Source: Misgurnus anguillicaudatus
Taxonomy: Eukaryota; Chordata; Actinopteri; Cypriniformes; Cobitidae
Assembly: GCF_027580225.2 (NCBI RefSeq)
Contig: NC_073355.2
Coordinates: forward strand, 17,427,501 to 17,491,500
Direction of reading: 5' to 3'
Length of the DNA: 64,000 nucleotides
Position numbers and translations under genes: made by a program. Numbering within the stretch: position 1 is the stretch's first letter; each line of letters opens with the position of its first letter. The notes below the pieces were generated by a model. That model had not been told where the DNA came from and made no database searches. It worked only from the letters and a program-made list of their open reading frames with translations. Positions 22,979 through 33,905 of the stretch are shown in pieces.

Positions 22979-23870
22979 TGTTCAATTATGTCATTTGTAA
23001 CGCAAAGATGACATTATTTAAAATGTCTTTGTTATGAGAACTTGACATAAACCAATACATCATACATTTTCATAACCTAGCTTTATGGGTTAACATTACA
23101 TTAAACTGTCATTTAAATGTCATAAAGTGTTAATACTATATAAAATAATTTAAAACAGCGTAACAAAATGCAACAGACATGTCAAAAGATTATACTTAAC
23201 TTTATGTACGTGCACAATACATTAAAAAACTGACAACTAGCAGAACTTGTTCTTCCTCACATAGAGTTCTGAAATTTTAGACCCATTATTGTACTGTTTT
23301 ATTTTAATTTTAGGTAAATCGGTCTCCAAATGCAATAAAATATAATTTTATCAATTTTAATTATTATTATTATTGGATGATTGATTTTTTTCATAAACAC
23401 CTGGAGGAAACTTAAAAAAAACATTATGAACTGAAGAATATTCATGATGTTGTTATAAAACGATTTGACAGAGTATTAACACTTAATAACATTTTAATAA
23501 CAAATTATATTTGTACCACTGTAGTTGAGGTCAAGAAAAATATTCATGACGCTGTTATAAAACTTTTTGACAGAGTATTAACACTTAATGACATTTAAAA
23601 TGATAAATGATAAATTCTATTTGTATCACTGGTATAAATTGGTCAGTTATGTTGTCTTGGTAATGTCAAGTTGTCATGACAAGTTACGATGTATTGGTTA
23701 ATGTCAAGTTCTCATAACACAGACATCTCAAACAATGTCATCTTTGCATTAAAAATGACATAATTGAACAAAAGACACTTAATGACAGTTGTCATAAAAT
23801 CTCCTTCATGCTCATGGCACGTGTCATGTCAGTCTTATGAACACCCCTTCAAGTAAAGTGTTACCAAATA
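22979..23870. mobile_element. Long-arm MITE ending GTAAAGTGTTACC, left end truncated
   Basis: The arm at about 22982-23066 (AATTATGTCATTTGTAACGC, AAGATGACATT, GAGAACTTGACAT, CCAATACATC) recurs in reverse complement at about 23685-23772. The right end extends outward to CAAGTAAAGTGTTACC at about 23852-23867. The matching outer left end is missing, apparently lost at the junction with the element before it. An internal tandem duplication is listed separately. Confidence 0.8.
23439..23640. repeat. Two-copy 102-bp tandem duplication
   Basis: Unit 1 (23439-23540) and unit 2 (23541-23640) both start TATTCATGA and share TGACAGAGTATTAACACTTA followed by ACATTT, then an AT-rich tail with TTTGTA(C/T)CACTG. 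They differ at scattered positions. The duplication lies between the two arms of the MITE. Confidence 0.9.
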
Positions 23871-24020
23871 AAGTTATATTTAGCAATGTCATATGAACCC
23901 TTTAATGTGCATTGCAAGTACCATGGTATTACTATGGTAATGTTGACACAAAGCATGGTAAAACATTTGTTTTTCTTGAGGTATTTTGGAGAATCTTGAC
24001 ACATGCAGCACTTTGTTATG

Positions 24021-24511
24021 AGAAATGTGCACCTTGGCTTAAATTAAATACAGTATATGCAAGTGTAAGGTCTGTAAATGGAATGGCAGATGATACATGA
24101 ATAGAATATAGGCTATATATGTCTTCTGGCGCTCATAGGTAAATGTCTTTGCCTTCTAGACAGGCATCTTCTCCTTTTTATTCAATACAGAGTCTACAAA
24201 TAATTTCATACCATAGATGGCTTAAATTCCAGGTGGGTAAACATGGAAATGTCAAACGATGCAGCCAGGTACTGCTAGAAAATGTGCTACCGAGCTCATC
24301 TGTACACAACGTGAGACTCCTGCCACCCAAAGAAAGCCTCTTGTCATAGAGACGTCACAGTGTATCATGGTTTAGAACAATACTTGCCCTCGGCATGCTT
24401 TATGATCACGAGACTCTGCAGCGAGCAACACGATGTGATGGTCTGAGGAATGTGCACATTTGCCTAAATGAAATATATGCAAGTGTAGGTTCTGTAAATG
24501 CATTAGCATGT
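24021..24511. repeat. Degenerate direct duplication, ~65 bp, offset 420 bp
   Basis: 24021-24089 and 24445-24511 share GAAATGTGCAC/GGAATGTGCAC, TATATGCAAGTGTA and TCTGTAAATG in the same order with small indels. Both fall in small open frames that read alike (YASVRSVNGMA and YASVGSVNALA), but neither frame resembles a known protein. No transposon ends flank them. Confidence 0.7.
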
Positions 24512-24973
24512 GCGAGACAGGCCGGGCAGGACAGGAAAATAACTCATGCATTCTTGAGAGCCCTTGGCTGTGACTGCTGAGGCATTTATGCGGCTTCACA
24601 TCTCTCCGAGACGTCAAGCAGGGGCTCAATCCCCTGTGAAAGGGCTCAGAAATACCAACAGGGATGGATTCGCCGGTACTCTGCCCTGCGTTGCTGTGAA
24701 AGACATGACAAGTACCATGTCTATAAGTAAGCCTGCGAACTGATGAGTTCTGGACGGACCATTCATACTTTGAAGTCACGTGAAAGAGACAGGTAGAGAG
24801 GATAAAGATGTGGTGAAAATGACCATGAGCTGAGTGAGACTCTCAGTTATCTGACAGAGCAGATCTGACATGTGATAAATTCTCAAAAGGTTTCTGTTTC
24901 CTCACTATATCTGAAACTAGTCAGTTTTCTTTGGGTCTGATCTGTGCTTGGATGAACACCAGATACCGGCGTT

Positions 24974-25491
24974 TACACTCACCTAAAGGATTATTACTAT
25001 ATCAATTTCTCATTAATGTAATGGTGTGGGGGATGTTTCTTGGCACACTTTAGGCCCCTTAGTGCCAATTGGGCATCATCTGAATGCCACGGCCTACCTG
25101 GGCATTGTTTCTGACCACGTCCATCCCTTTATGACCACCATGTACTCATCCTCTGATGGCTACTTCCAGCAGGATCATGCACCATGTCACAAAGCTCGAA
25201 TCATTTCAAATTGGTTTCTTGAACAATGAGTTCACTGTACTAAAATGACCCCCACAGTCACCAGATCTCAACCCAATAGAGCATCTTTGGGATGTCGTGC
25301 CCTGGATGTGCATCCCACAAATCTCCATCAATTGCAAGATGCTATCCTATCAATATGGGCCAACATTTCTAAAGAATGCTTTCAGCACCTTGTTGAATCA
25401 ATGCCATGTAGAATTAAGCCAGTTCTGAAGGGAAAGGGTGTCAAACACAGTATTAGTATGGTGTTCCTGATAATCCTTTAGGTGAGTGTAT
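24974..25491 (+). mobile_element. Internally deleted Tc1/mariner-type element
   Basis: 21-base terminal inverted repeats match exactly: TACACTCACCTAAAGGATTA at 24974-24993 and its complement ending at 25490, each next to TA. Only about 45 bases of 5' non-coding sequence remain before the element jumps into the 3' part of the transposase gene. Complete relatives are about 1.3-1.6 kb in teleosts, so roughly two thirds is missing. Confidence 0.95.
25020..25462 (+). pseudogene. Tc1-type transposase, 3' fragment, broken
   Basis: Encodes the C-terminal part of a DDE transposase of the Tc1 family, which cuts and pastes the element at TA sites. Visible are GPLVPIGHHLNA, then YFQQDHAPCHKARI with the second catalytic aspartate. 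After a stop and a frame change the words NPIEHLWD follow, with the third catalytic residue, glutamate. The helix-turn-helix DNA-binding half and first aspartate are absent through the internal deletion. A frameshift and in-frame stop near 25229, a missing block before CTTCGTGCC-equivalent sequence near 25300 and further substitutions mean it cannot make a functional enzyme. Confidence 0.95.
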
Positions 25492-25494
25492 AAA

Positions 25495-26994
25495 GGCAGT
25501 TTCAAAACTGGAAGAATTGGTTACTACAGAAAGTTTTGGAAGCTGATTCGCAGCCCAGGCAATCCTGGCAAAGTCTCATAAACCAATTTTGGAGCATCAA
25601 ATTTTGATTTCACATTGATTTCAATCTTTGAATCTCATTCAGAAAATTAAAGTTATCAAGGTAATATTGTCACAAAATGTTGAAAACCATGAATCACAGA
25701 AAAATAATTGCGGCTCGGTTTTCACAGGCAGGGTCACAAATCACTCCTACCTGTAATATTGCTTAAATACTGTGTGCTATGTTGATTGTTTTTTGTTTAA
25801 AAGTTTACAGAATCTTTTATTTACTTGCGTAATAAACATTAATATTTTTTCCAGAACCTCCCAGTTTTTATTTACTCTCATTTTTCATCACTCCATATGA
25901 GTAAAAACAATTACTATTGAGCGCAAGTCCTCATAAATCAATCTTGCTTTATTGAAGCGTTGTAAATCCGCTCATGAGGAATTTACAGACTGAGTTTAAT
26001 GGACAAGTCTGATTTTGTCACAGTCGGTACTAGACGCTTTCTCAAATAATAAATAAACACAAAAGGTATGTCTGTATTCGGTGTGCTTCACGCCCATCTG
26101 TGCTTGTGTAGGTGTATGTACAGCTTGCTTAATGGCTGAGCTGAGGAAATGAAAGTAGCACAGTGATCGCGGTAGGGAACATACAGTATAATTATACTGC
26201 TAGTGGTCAGGCAATTGCTTTTGTAGGTGTAGTCAAGAGGAATTCATGATCGCACCTTGCTGAGACACCATTAGTTGTCTGCTTAGCGGCTGCCTGGTTT
26301 CCAAATTCAAAGCCATCGGGTATTTTGCTCGTGCATGATTGCTCAATTCTGCTTATAAATCTTTTGAGGTTTTGTGTTGACGAACCAAAACGGGAGAGGA
26401 ATCTTAGAAAGCAAACCTTACAGCAAAATTACACAACATTTCAAAAACGTCCCACCATTCAGCTTAACACAAAGGGGCAGACGCTCTTCCTTGACCGGTA
26501 AAGTATGCAGCCAAGATTGTGTGATCAGAGAAGGCCATTATCCGCTCCATCTTCAGCTGGAAGGCAGATATAATTGTAAGAGAAAAAGGCAGAGGAGGGA
26601 ATGAGTCAGGTATTTTCACTCTTTTTGCTCCCCCCCACATACACACTCAGTTTTCAATCTGTTTTCCCCTTGGCGTCGTGAGCAGGGGATCACTTCGACG
26701 GCGAGGCGTAGGTGGATGTGTCTGTGTTTGCGCTCGCACGGTGTCACCGAGGTTTCTGGAATCCGCCTCAACGCTGGGGAGGGCCGGTAAAGATGGGGAG
26801 GGGGAGAGAAAGAGGAAAACATGCTGGCAGGGTTGTTCACAGACAGCTGCAGACTAGTGGGCGACCCGGTGAGAGCGTCCTTAACTTGTGCCAACAGAAG
26901 TGAGGGAGTAAAACCGATCTATGCACAGATGTACAGTTTCTTTAGGCGGTCAAATGACATCATTTTCTCAATCCCTTCTTTACGAAAAGATTTA
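25495..26994. other. Non-coding stretch; CG-richer patch at 26620-26900
   Basis: Mostly AT-rich. At about 26620-26900 GC content rises with CGTCGTGAGC, TTCGACGGCGAGGCG and CGACCCGGTGAGAGCG-like words. Several 60-90-codon frames on both strands there show no domain. It could be a regulatory island or an exon of something I do not recognise. Confidence 0.35.
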
Positions 26995-27235
26995 ATAGTA
27001 TGTGGACACCACACCCATGTGCTTGTTGTTACTGTCAAACTATAGGCATTACCTTCCTTTGCTGCTATAACAACTTCCACTTTTCCGGAAAAGCGTAGAT
27101 GTGTAACAGCTGTGGTAATTTTCTGCAATTTCAGACATTAATGTTGAGTGATGGGGTCTGACTGACAGTTTGCACTCAGCTTCCTCCCAAAGGTGCTCAG
27201 TGGGTTTTTGTATTGCGGTATACAAGTTTGTCTGA
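26995..27235. mobile_element. Fragment of Tc1-type element (non-coding end)
   Basis: Contains TATGTGGACACCACACCCAT, CCTTTGCTGCTATAACAAC, TTCCGGAAAAGC and CTCCCAAAGGTGCTCAGTGG in the order found near one end of a common fish Tc1-family element. No second terminus is visible. Confidence 0.6.
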
Positions 27236-28924
27236 GGAGATTTTATGGCTGTATGCTTGCTTTTATGCAGCTGAAATACCAAAATGAATTCATTAAATGT
27301 ATTTTAGTAGTTATTATATGTGTTATGCATTTTAATACTGCATGTGACCCTGTCTGGGTTCTGTGCCAAAAATGGTTTTGGCATCGTGTAGCACATTTAT
27401 TTTTAAAAGTGTTGTTATTTTGTATTTCAAACAATACCATGGCACAGTGTGTCCAAAAGCACATAAAATGAACATGCATGGTTCCATCTAAAAACAGATT
27501 TGTAGATCTGCCTTGATCTTCTGACAGGTAACAGCCATCAAAACATCATCTTGGATTTATGAAAATATAAAGTTCCATTATGATTTTCGATTCGCACCAC
27601 TCACCCAAATTGTAGTATTACTGTCATTAGACCATTTATTTTATGCAGCACTTGTATATCAAAGCTAAAGTCTTCTTAGACAGTACAAAACAACACATGT
27701 ATCTCCCCACAATTGATTTGCACATCCGCACAGGCATTCAAGCATGCATGCACACATACACACATTGTTGATTCCAGCTTGGTTTCCTTAGGCCTAATTG
27801 AACAGCGCTACAGCATAAGGACAGTTAATGAACAATGAAATCAGGTCGTTACGATTAGACATGGCCGTGATATAGAGCAGGGCAGATCCTGTTGAATGTT
27901 TACATTATCAATATTGATTCATAAATCTGTCACAGGACATCCGCAGCGGTGAATTACAGTGTTTTTATGTGCTGCCACAGGCACTGCTATAGATCCATCC
28001 CCCCTCCTCTTCAGGTGGACGCAGAGAAGCGGCAGACAGGTGGAAGGATTGTCGACTGCATAAACAAATGCACTGGCAGGGAGTCAAAGGTGCCTATGGT
28101 TTAGCAGGCCAGCTGCCAATCTGACAAATGGATGCCCTATTCCCATGCATGCACTGCTTTCAAATGCCTCACAGACAGTTATCCAATCAGAGTCCAACCT
28201 CTTGATTCAGAATGCTTTTTGTGCTCTTTAAAACCATTTAATTTGATATGATATGGTATGGAGTGTGACAAGGTTTCACAAGATTAGATTTTTCTGTTCA
28301 GTTATTGTTTATAATAGTGGTGGCACAAAATTATTAACATCTGACAGATCTGAAAATAAAAAAAATTTTGGCCTCCAAAACATGATTTCATTTCATAATG
28401 ATGGTTGCTTTAAGCACAAAAAAATATTTTCTATGTCCACCTTTTGCAGCAATTACAGCAGCACATCTCTCTGGTGTAATGTCAATATATTTCCTTTATA
28501 ATTAATGTTAAAAGTGAAAAGTTGGATACACTTAAAAAGTTCATTCGATTGGTAAAACCTGAAACATTTTTAGATTAAAGTAATTTTATAAGTTGAACTC
28601 ACACTAAATTTGCTTGATGGATTTGAGGTCCGGACTTTGAGAGAGCCATCGTAAGAAGATTTAGGCTTACTGGCTCTCTGAATGTCCAGACAACCTCGTA
28701 ATATGCAAAAGTGCAAAAGTCTTATGCCACCATGCTACCATTAGATTTGTTGTTTTTGCAATTGTATAGTGATCACTGATCATATATAATTATTTATCAG
28801 TTTCTTTATTACAATACTACCAGAAAATACAGGAAATGTGTATGTGGTATTAAAAACAGCATAGAAGTATAAGCTGAAGTGTCAAGTATTTATGGTAAAC
28901 TCCCCTTTCACTTGACCAGTAGCC
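27236..28924. other. Non-coding stretch; possible decayed Tc1 pieces at 28270-28660
   Basis: TTTTGCAGCAATTACAGCAG and GATGGATTTGAGGTCC around 28440 and 28620 resemble short Tc1 phrases but are too decayed to assign. The part at 27860-28200 is repeat-free and of even composition. Confidence 0.35.
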
Positions 28925-28993
28925 AGAGGCGGACACTACTTGAGTATTTTAAATAAATTTTCCAAGCATCTGTGCTTTATCAGAGTCTTTGTT
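28925..28993 (+). mobile_element. hAT MITE fragment (CAGAGGCGGACACTACTT end)
   Basis: Starts CAGAGGCGGACACTACTTGA and matches the reverse complement of the right end of the complete element at 52259-52709, including CCAAGCATCTGTGCTTTATC. It stops after about 70 bases, 40 bases before the next element. Confidence 0.8.
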
Positions 28994-29032
28994 TGTTTTG
29001 TGTACATATTTCCTGTATTTTCTGTTTGTATC

Positions 29033-29476
29033 TTAACTCTTTCGCTGCCATTGACGAGATATCTCGTCAATTAGGAGAAAACGCTTCCCCGCCAAAGACG
29101 AGATTTTCCGTCTTTCCGCAATACCGCAACTTATACAACCCGGAAGTAGCGCCTCACGTGAAAGAGAAAGAACTCCGTGTATGTTTTAAAGATCGCTCTG
29201 CATCTGATCTCTATCAAAAGTCCTTCACAAAAATGGAATTATCTCAGCTTTTTGCTCAAAATTGGGTGTTTTTGAAGAAACCTACCCATGTTTGAGAGGT
29301 CATTACAAGAGAACTAATGAAGGTAGGATGGGTCTGTTCTTTCATCTGAGATATTGTTTGTTTATATATTTAAAGAAGAACATTTTCTGGAAGGCATTAA
29401 ACTTTTGTGAAAAAAATGAAAAATGCTGGCGCTGGCTGGCAACTTTTTTTAAAAACGCTGGCGGGAAAAGAGTTAA
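29033..29476 (+). mobile_element. TTAA-flanked MITE, family 4, copy 1
   Basis: TTAA at 29033-29036 and 29473-29476; ends CTCTTTCGCTGCC and the complement of CTCTTTTCCCGCC. Just inside the left end is the 14-base palindrome TGACGAGATATCTCGTCA. A second, truncated copy is at 46227. Frames of 107 and 128 codons that overlap the element are not conserved. Confidence 0.85.
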
Positions 29477-29650
29477 TAAAAAGGGGAAAAAGAGTATGAA
29501 AAATAAATATGGATGGATATTAAAACTTTGCTTAAACAACAAAGCTGGTGATGGTGGCCCAAGACTTTTACACAGTACTGTACGTATGACTTGCAATGAG
29601 ATAGCGTTGAATTTCTCTACATGGTTAAAAATTTCTGTAGAAAATTAACA

Positions 29651-30997
29651 ATAAAGAGCACCTACTGTATTATCAGATTCACAATTTTCTTTGGTGTGTA
29701 AGTGTGTATTAGTACTTGTTAAAAATATACTGTACAAAAGGTGCAAAATTTCAAAATAAACAATGACGCGAGTAATTGTCTCCAATGTAAATCTCTTTTC
29801 TTGGACTACAACAAACACACGGATTGTAGGCAGCAATTTACTTCCTGGGATTGGTGATGTAAACAAGACCGATAATTCCTCCCGCTTCGGACTTAGCCTG
29901 TAAGTTAGCTCCTGTTAGCATTGCATTGTGAATGAATCTTTCATACATGGTAACAAGCGTCACATTTCCGGCTGACGTCAGAGGTATTCAGGCCAATCAC
30001 AACGTAAAATTAGCCATTAGGCCAATCGGGGACACAGCGCTTTTAAGATCGATGAGTTTTGTACAAAATATGTGCGCTTCAAGAAGAGATTGAAATCTGG
30101 AGCTACAAAAATGTACGGTATGTGAAAAATAATGTGTTTTTGAACCTTAAAGGGGTGGTTCAATGGTATTTCATGCATTCTGACTTATTTACACTGTTTA
30201 AGAGTTGTTTCCTCATGCTAAAGCAGTTGGGCGTGTTACAGAGTATTTCTGTGCCAAATGCACTTCGTCAGGGTTCGTACAAGTTTCAGAAAGTTTTTTG
30301 ATTACTAGTCCAGCTGACGTTTCAGGGGTTTCTATACGTATCACTTCTTTTTATGGGCACTTCCCCCAAAAAACCCTGCCCACCCGTCAATCAGCGGGAG
30401 ACACTAGAACTTGCAAACATTTACATCACGCGACAGCTTTGTTTAATTTCAAAACTCAACAATGGCACGAAAGAAGAAGTGTGTTTTGGATGTAAGGAGA
30501 AGAAAGCCAGCCTTATGGAAACAATGGATATAGTTTATTATCCGGGGTAGCAGTGGAGTTTTGTGTGTGTGTTTGATGCGCTGGATTTCATTGAAAAGTC
30601 CCAACCGGGTCATGGGTTGCATGCGGTAAGTAAGATTTCTGTCTTATGTTGGAAATAGACGCGTGCATTTTATATAAATGACACAAACATGTAGTGAGTC
30701 ATAAGTTATAAGTGTTGTATAGTGTTTCATGACTCGCGGTAGTAACTCCCCCTTTTTCATTTTATCATAAATTATCGGAAAGTATCGGTAAAGCTAATCT
30801 TTTTTTATAAATCTGATTAAACTAAAGACTCTTCAGAGATATAAAGGATGTCATACTACTCTATAGGTACTCCAGATTAACATCAGAAATGCAGAAATGG
30901 CGTGTGTTATGTGAGCTTTAAACCATGCGAACACATTGTATTATACCAAATACACAAAATAATATTGTTTTGTAGCAATGAAATAGGTGTTCTTTAA
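29651..30997 (-). mobile_element. TTAA-flanked MITE, family 1, copy 3, split
   Basis: Reverse-orientation copy of the 5641-6157 element. The left part is 29651-30146 and the right part resumes at about 30922 and ends TTCTTTAA at 30997. Comparison with copies 1 and 2 shows the interruption falls in the stretch GAACC(A)TAAACCATG. Confidence 0.85.
30147..30921 (+). mobile_element. TTAAAGGGGTGGTTCA element nested in family 1 copy 3
   Basis: Flanked by TTAA at 30147-30150 and 30918-30921. Starts AGGGGTGGTTCAATGGTATT and ends TGTGTTATGTGAGCT, both of which I recall as the ends of an abundant cyprinid DNA repeat. Non-coding. Being inside 29651-30997, it is the younger insertion. Confidence 0.85.
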
Positions 30998-33000
30998 AAA
31001 AACTAAAATAACAATATCATTCCAAATCTGAAGGAAAAAAAACAGAAAAAGGTTAAAGAGGATTTTTTGTTTCCAGAATGCTTTGCATGAGTAGTTTTAT
31101 TCTGTAAAGACAAAGACTTGTTAATGTTTAATATTCATTCAACCTTGAACAAACTGTTGCCAGTAAATAACATACATTGAAATCTACAGAAAGTTACTGG
31201 CAAACACCTGCATAACTACAGCAATTTTTTACAGTGTATGCAAACCCAGTTTGACTTCGTCCAGTCTCATTCTTCATCACTTCACCTCTACATAATGCAG
31301 ATTTAAGATTCATATGTAGCATTATATCACTAACTGCTGTTCAGATAGCCAGAGCATATTAGAAAACTGCATATGAGCAGCCATTCGTCAGATCATTCTT
31401 AGGGCCATAAATAAAAGTGTCAATGCTGAGAATTGCAAACAATGAAGAGAAAAAACATGCACTTTCATTGAATAAAGATTGAATGGAAACAGTAAAAACA
31501 GAGCCGATGCAGGCACTGTATACATGCGAGCCAATAGCTTTAATGGGACTGAAGATATTTTGTTTCCTTTTTAGTTGATGGAGAAGGAGCAAGTTGGCAA
31601 AAAATGACCCAAACCGGGCGCAGAGGCACTTAGCCAATTTTAATTATGCATGTCATGCCTCCACTGTCCAAATAAACCCGCATGCTTGTTCCTCTAAAGT
31701 GTATCAATCTAAGTCAAGACAGGCACTCCTCAGGGAGATAAACCCAGCTTGGGCTTTGGACGGCTGCAGCAGATTGAAAGTACATACGTCAGTATACTAT
31801 ACCAGTACAAATAAAGGCCTTTTTTCCGCAGTCTGGGGGCAAGGAGGCATGTCACGGTTGGCAGAGAAGATATAGCTCTTTTGTAAAGCTTTTAGTGTTT
31901 TAGAGGTGGTTTGTTTATTCCAGCAGTCAGGCCGAGAGCAGTCACCGAGCGAATGCGGCGTGTACGTGTGCATAGTACTGTATTCTGTAGTAGGGTGAAC
32001 AGTTGTCAGGTGGGGAAGTTGTCACGGTGGCTCACACTAAAAATTGGACAAATGCTTGTTTTTATAGTGGTAGTTTTGAACAAAAAGATTTTGTGTTCCA
32101 ATTATCTCCTCTAAATGAAAATTTTAATGTTATTGCAATAGCTGTTGGGTAAACAAGAACCACAATAAAACCACACAAGCATACATTCATTAGGATGTCA
32201 ATATGAATTGTTCCTAAGTTGTTTTTGTGCTTGTTTTTTACTATTTCCACATTAAGCTAAAAGTTGTTTGATAGCAGGTTTTATTAAGACAGCTCATCCC
32301 ATATAAAATCACACAAGGGATCAATATGTGGATTTTTTCTCTGGCGGAAATGTTCAATGACTTTTTGTAGCTTAAATTAAAGTGTCAACTAGACCCTTCT
32401 GTATATATGTGTCTCTGACTGTGTCTTTCCCGTTTCTCTCTCAGCCCTGAAATCTTGGTATCAAAATAGAAAGGTGCAAAATGAATTGCTCCAAGCTATG
32501 GGTGCACCACATATTACCAAGCCTCCTAACAGGTGCTTCAGGAAGATGTGCTGAAAATGAAGACTCGAGTGAATGTGATGATACTGTATGTCTGAGCCAG
32601 TCCTCTCATGATCTGAATATAGCAGCGACTCAATCAGATGTCTGGCAAAGCTCCTTGCCCTTTGGTCAAGAGTATCACGAGACAATAAAAGTTATTTTCT
32701 CTGCCCACAGATGTCCAAATCGGTGGCATATTGGTGCTAGAATGATAAATTAATATCTTTAGGCTGTGTTACTTCTAGAATAAAAAATCCAAAAGCAAAT
32801 TATTTACCTACCTTAGGATTTGCCCTTAAAATGAAATGGTCTATTATTACCATATTTGAAAGGGTCATGCATAATAATGTTGAGCTCTGCTCTGATTGGC
32901 TGTTTCTCAGAGCAGCTCTATATTTTTCTAAATACTTATGCCGCAATAGTTAGCTTGTCCGGAACCGAGCAGATATTCAACCATTATACTGTATGAGCGA
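30998..33000. other. Non-coding stretch, nothing recognised
   Basis: About 2 kb without definite genes or repeats. Frames of 60-93 codons have no domain. Confidence 0.5.
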
Positions 33001-33905
33001 CCCCTACACTAATAGGATTTTGTTTCTCTTTTCCTGTCTTGTCCTTGAACCCGAGGACACTGAGACTAACAGAGCCAGTTCCTGCTGCCGTGAACCTCAT
33101 CACACAATTGATCTACTGTCTGGCCTTCCTTCAACGTGATGCCCAGACGATGTCTGCCCAGTGACCACAGAGCACTTCCCATTTAATCAACTATATATAA
33201 ATGTAATGTTATGGGAGTAAGAACATTATTATATATAACTAACTCTAACTCCCATAACATTTATTATATAGTAATGTAATATGTAGAATATCCTTTATCT
33301 ATGTCTGGCTCTCTCTCAAGGTTTATTCCTCCATAGGACTTTTTGCTCCTTATAAATTTAGTTTTTTTTCTTTCTCCTAGGAGCTTTTTCAACCTCTGAG
33401 TCAGCTGCCATTGGTTTAACTTAGAACTCTCTTCTATAGACGGTTTCAGCAGTAACAACATAAACAAGCGGCTGTCGTGGTCTGCACGTAACTTCCGGTA
33501 AACTCCGCTAAGAATAAATTACAACAAAGTTCTTTAAACATATTTAATTTATATAACAAGCAAAAAACCAAAACATTTGTTATTTTCGATGAAGCATTTG
33601 TTCAAAAGATCTGTTTAGCAACTGTCAGACCATTAAAAAAAACGAAACCGTAAGTAAAGTTCGGAACCATACGTGTATTGCGTCAGCGCATGTGCGTCCA
33701 ATCAAACCGTCTATACGTACATTATTACTCTGCTCACTAGTACAGTTTAATTTTTTAGGCGCTGTACTATCCTACTTTTGTTATACCTTTGTTTTTTCCT
33801 GCTTTTATTAATGTAAAGCTGCTTTGAAACAATTAAATAATTGTGAAAAGCACTATATAAATAAAATTGAATTGAATTGAGTTGAATTAAAGATCTCACT
33901 GAGAT
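33001..33905 (+). mobile_element. Retroposon-like unit ending in GAATT tail, split by an insertion
   Basis: Contains CCAGTTCCTGCTGCCGTGAA, GTCTGGCTCTCTCTCAAGG, TCTCCTAGGAGCTTTTTCAA and, after the nested element, AAAGCTGCTTTGAAACAATT, AAAAGCACTATATAAATAA and a short (ATTGA)n tail at about 33864-33890. Words of this kind end a widespread cyprinid repeat with a 3' simple tail, as in LINE or SINE retroposons; class is inferred. The hairpin at about 33204-33261 has 14-15-base arms around CTCCCATAACATT. Confidence 0.55.
33435..33715. mobile_element. 281-bp MITE with TATAGACGGTTT termini (nested)
   Basis: Perfect 12-base terminal inverted repeats TATAGACGGTTT (33435-33446) and AAACCGTCTATA (33704-33715). 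It separates the two halves of the surrounding retroposon-like unit. Non-coding. The TA at each end could be the target duplication. Confidence 0.85.

Noticed and set aside
26464..26903. Overlapping frames in the CG-richer patch as a possible exon
   Set aside because: No domain and no convincing splice-site pair; kept only as a composition note.
29262..29648. 128-codon lysine-rich frame
   Set aside because: It begins inside the family 4 MITE and runs past its end; the related copy at 46227 does not preserve it.
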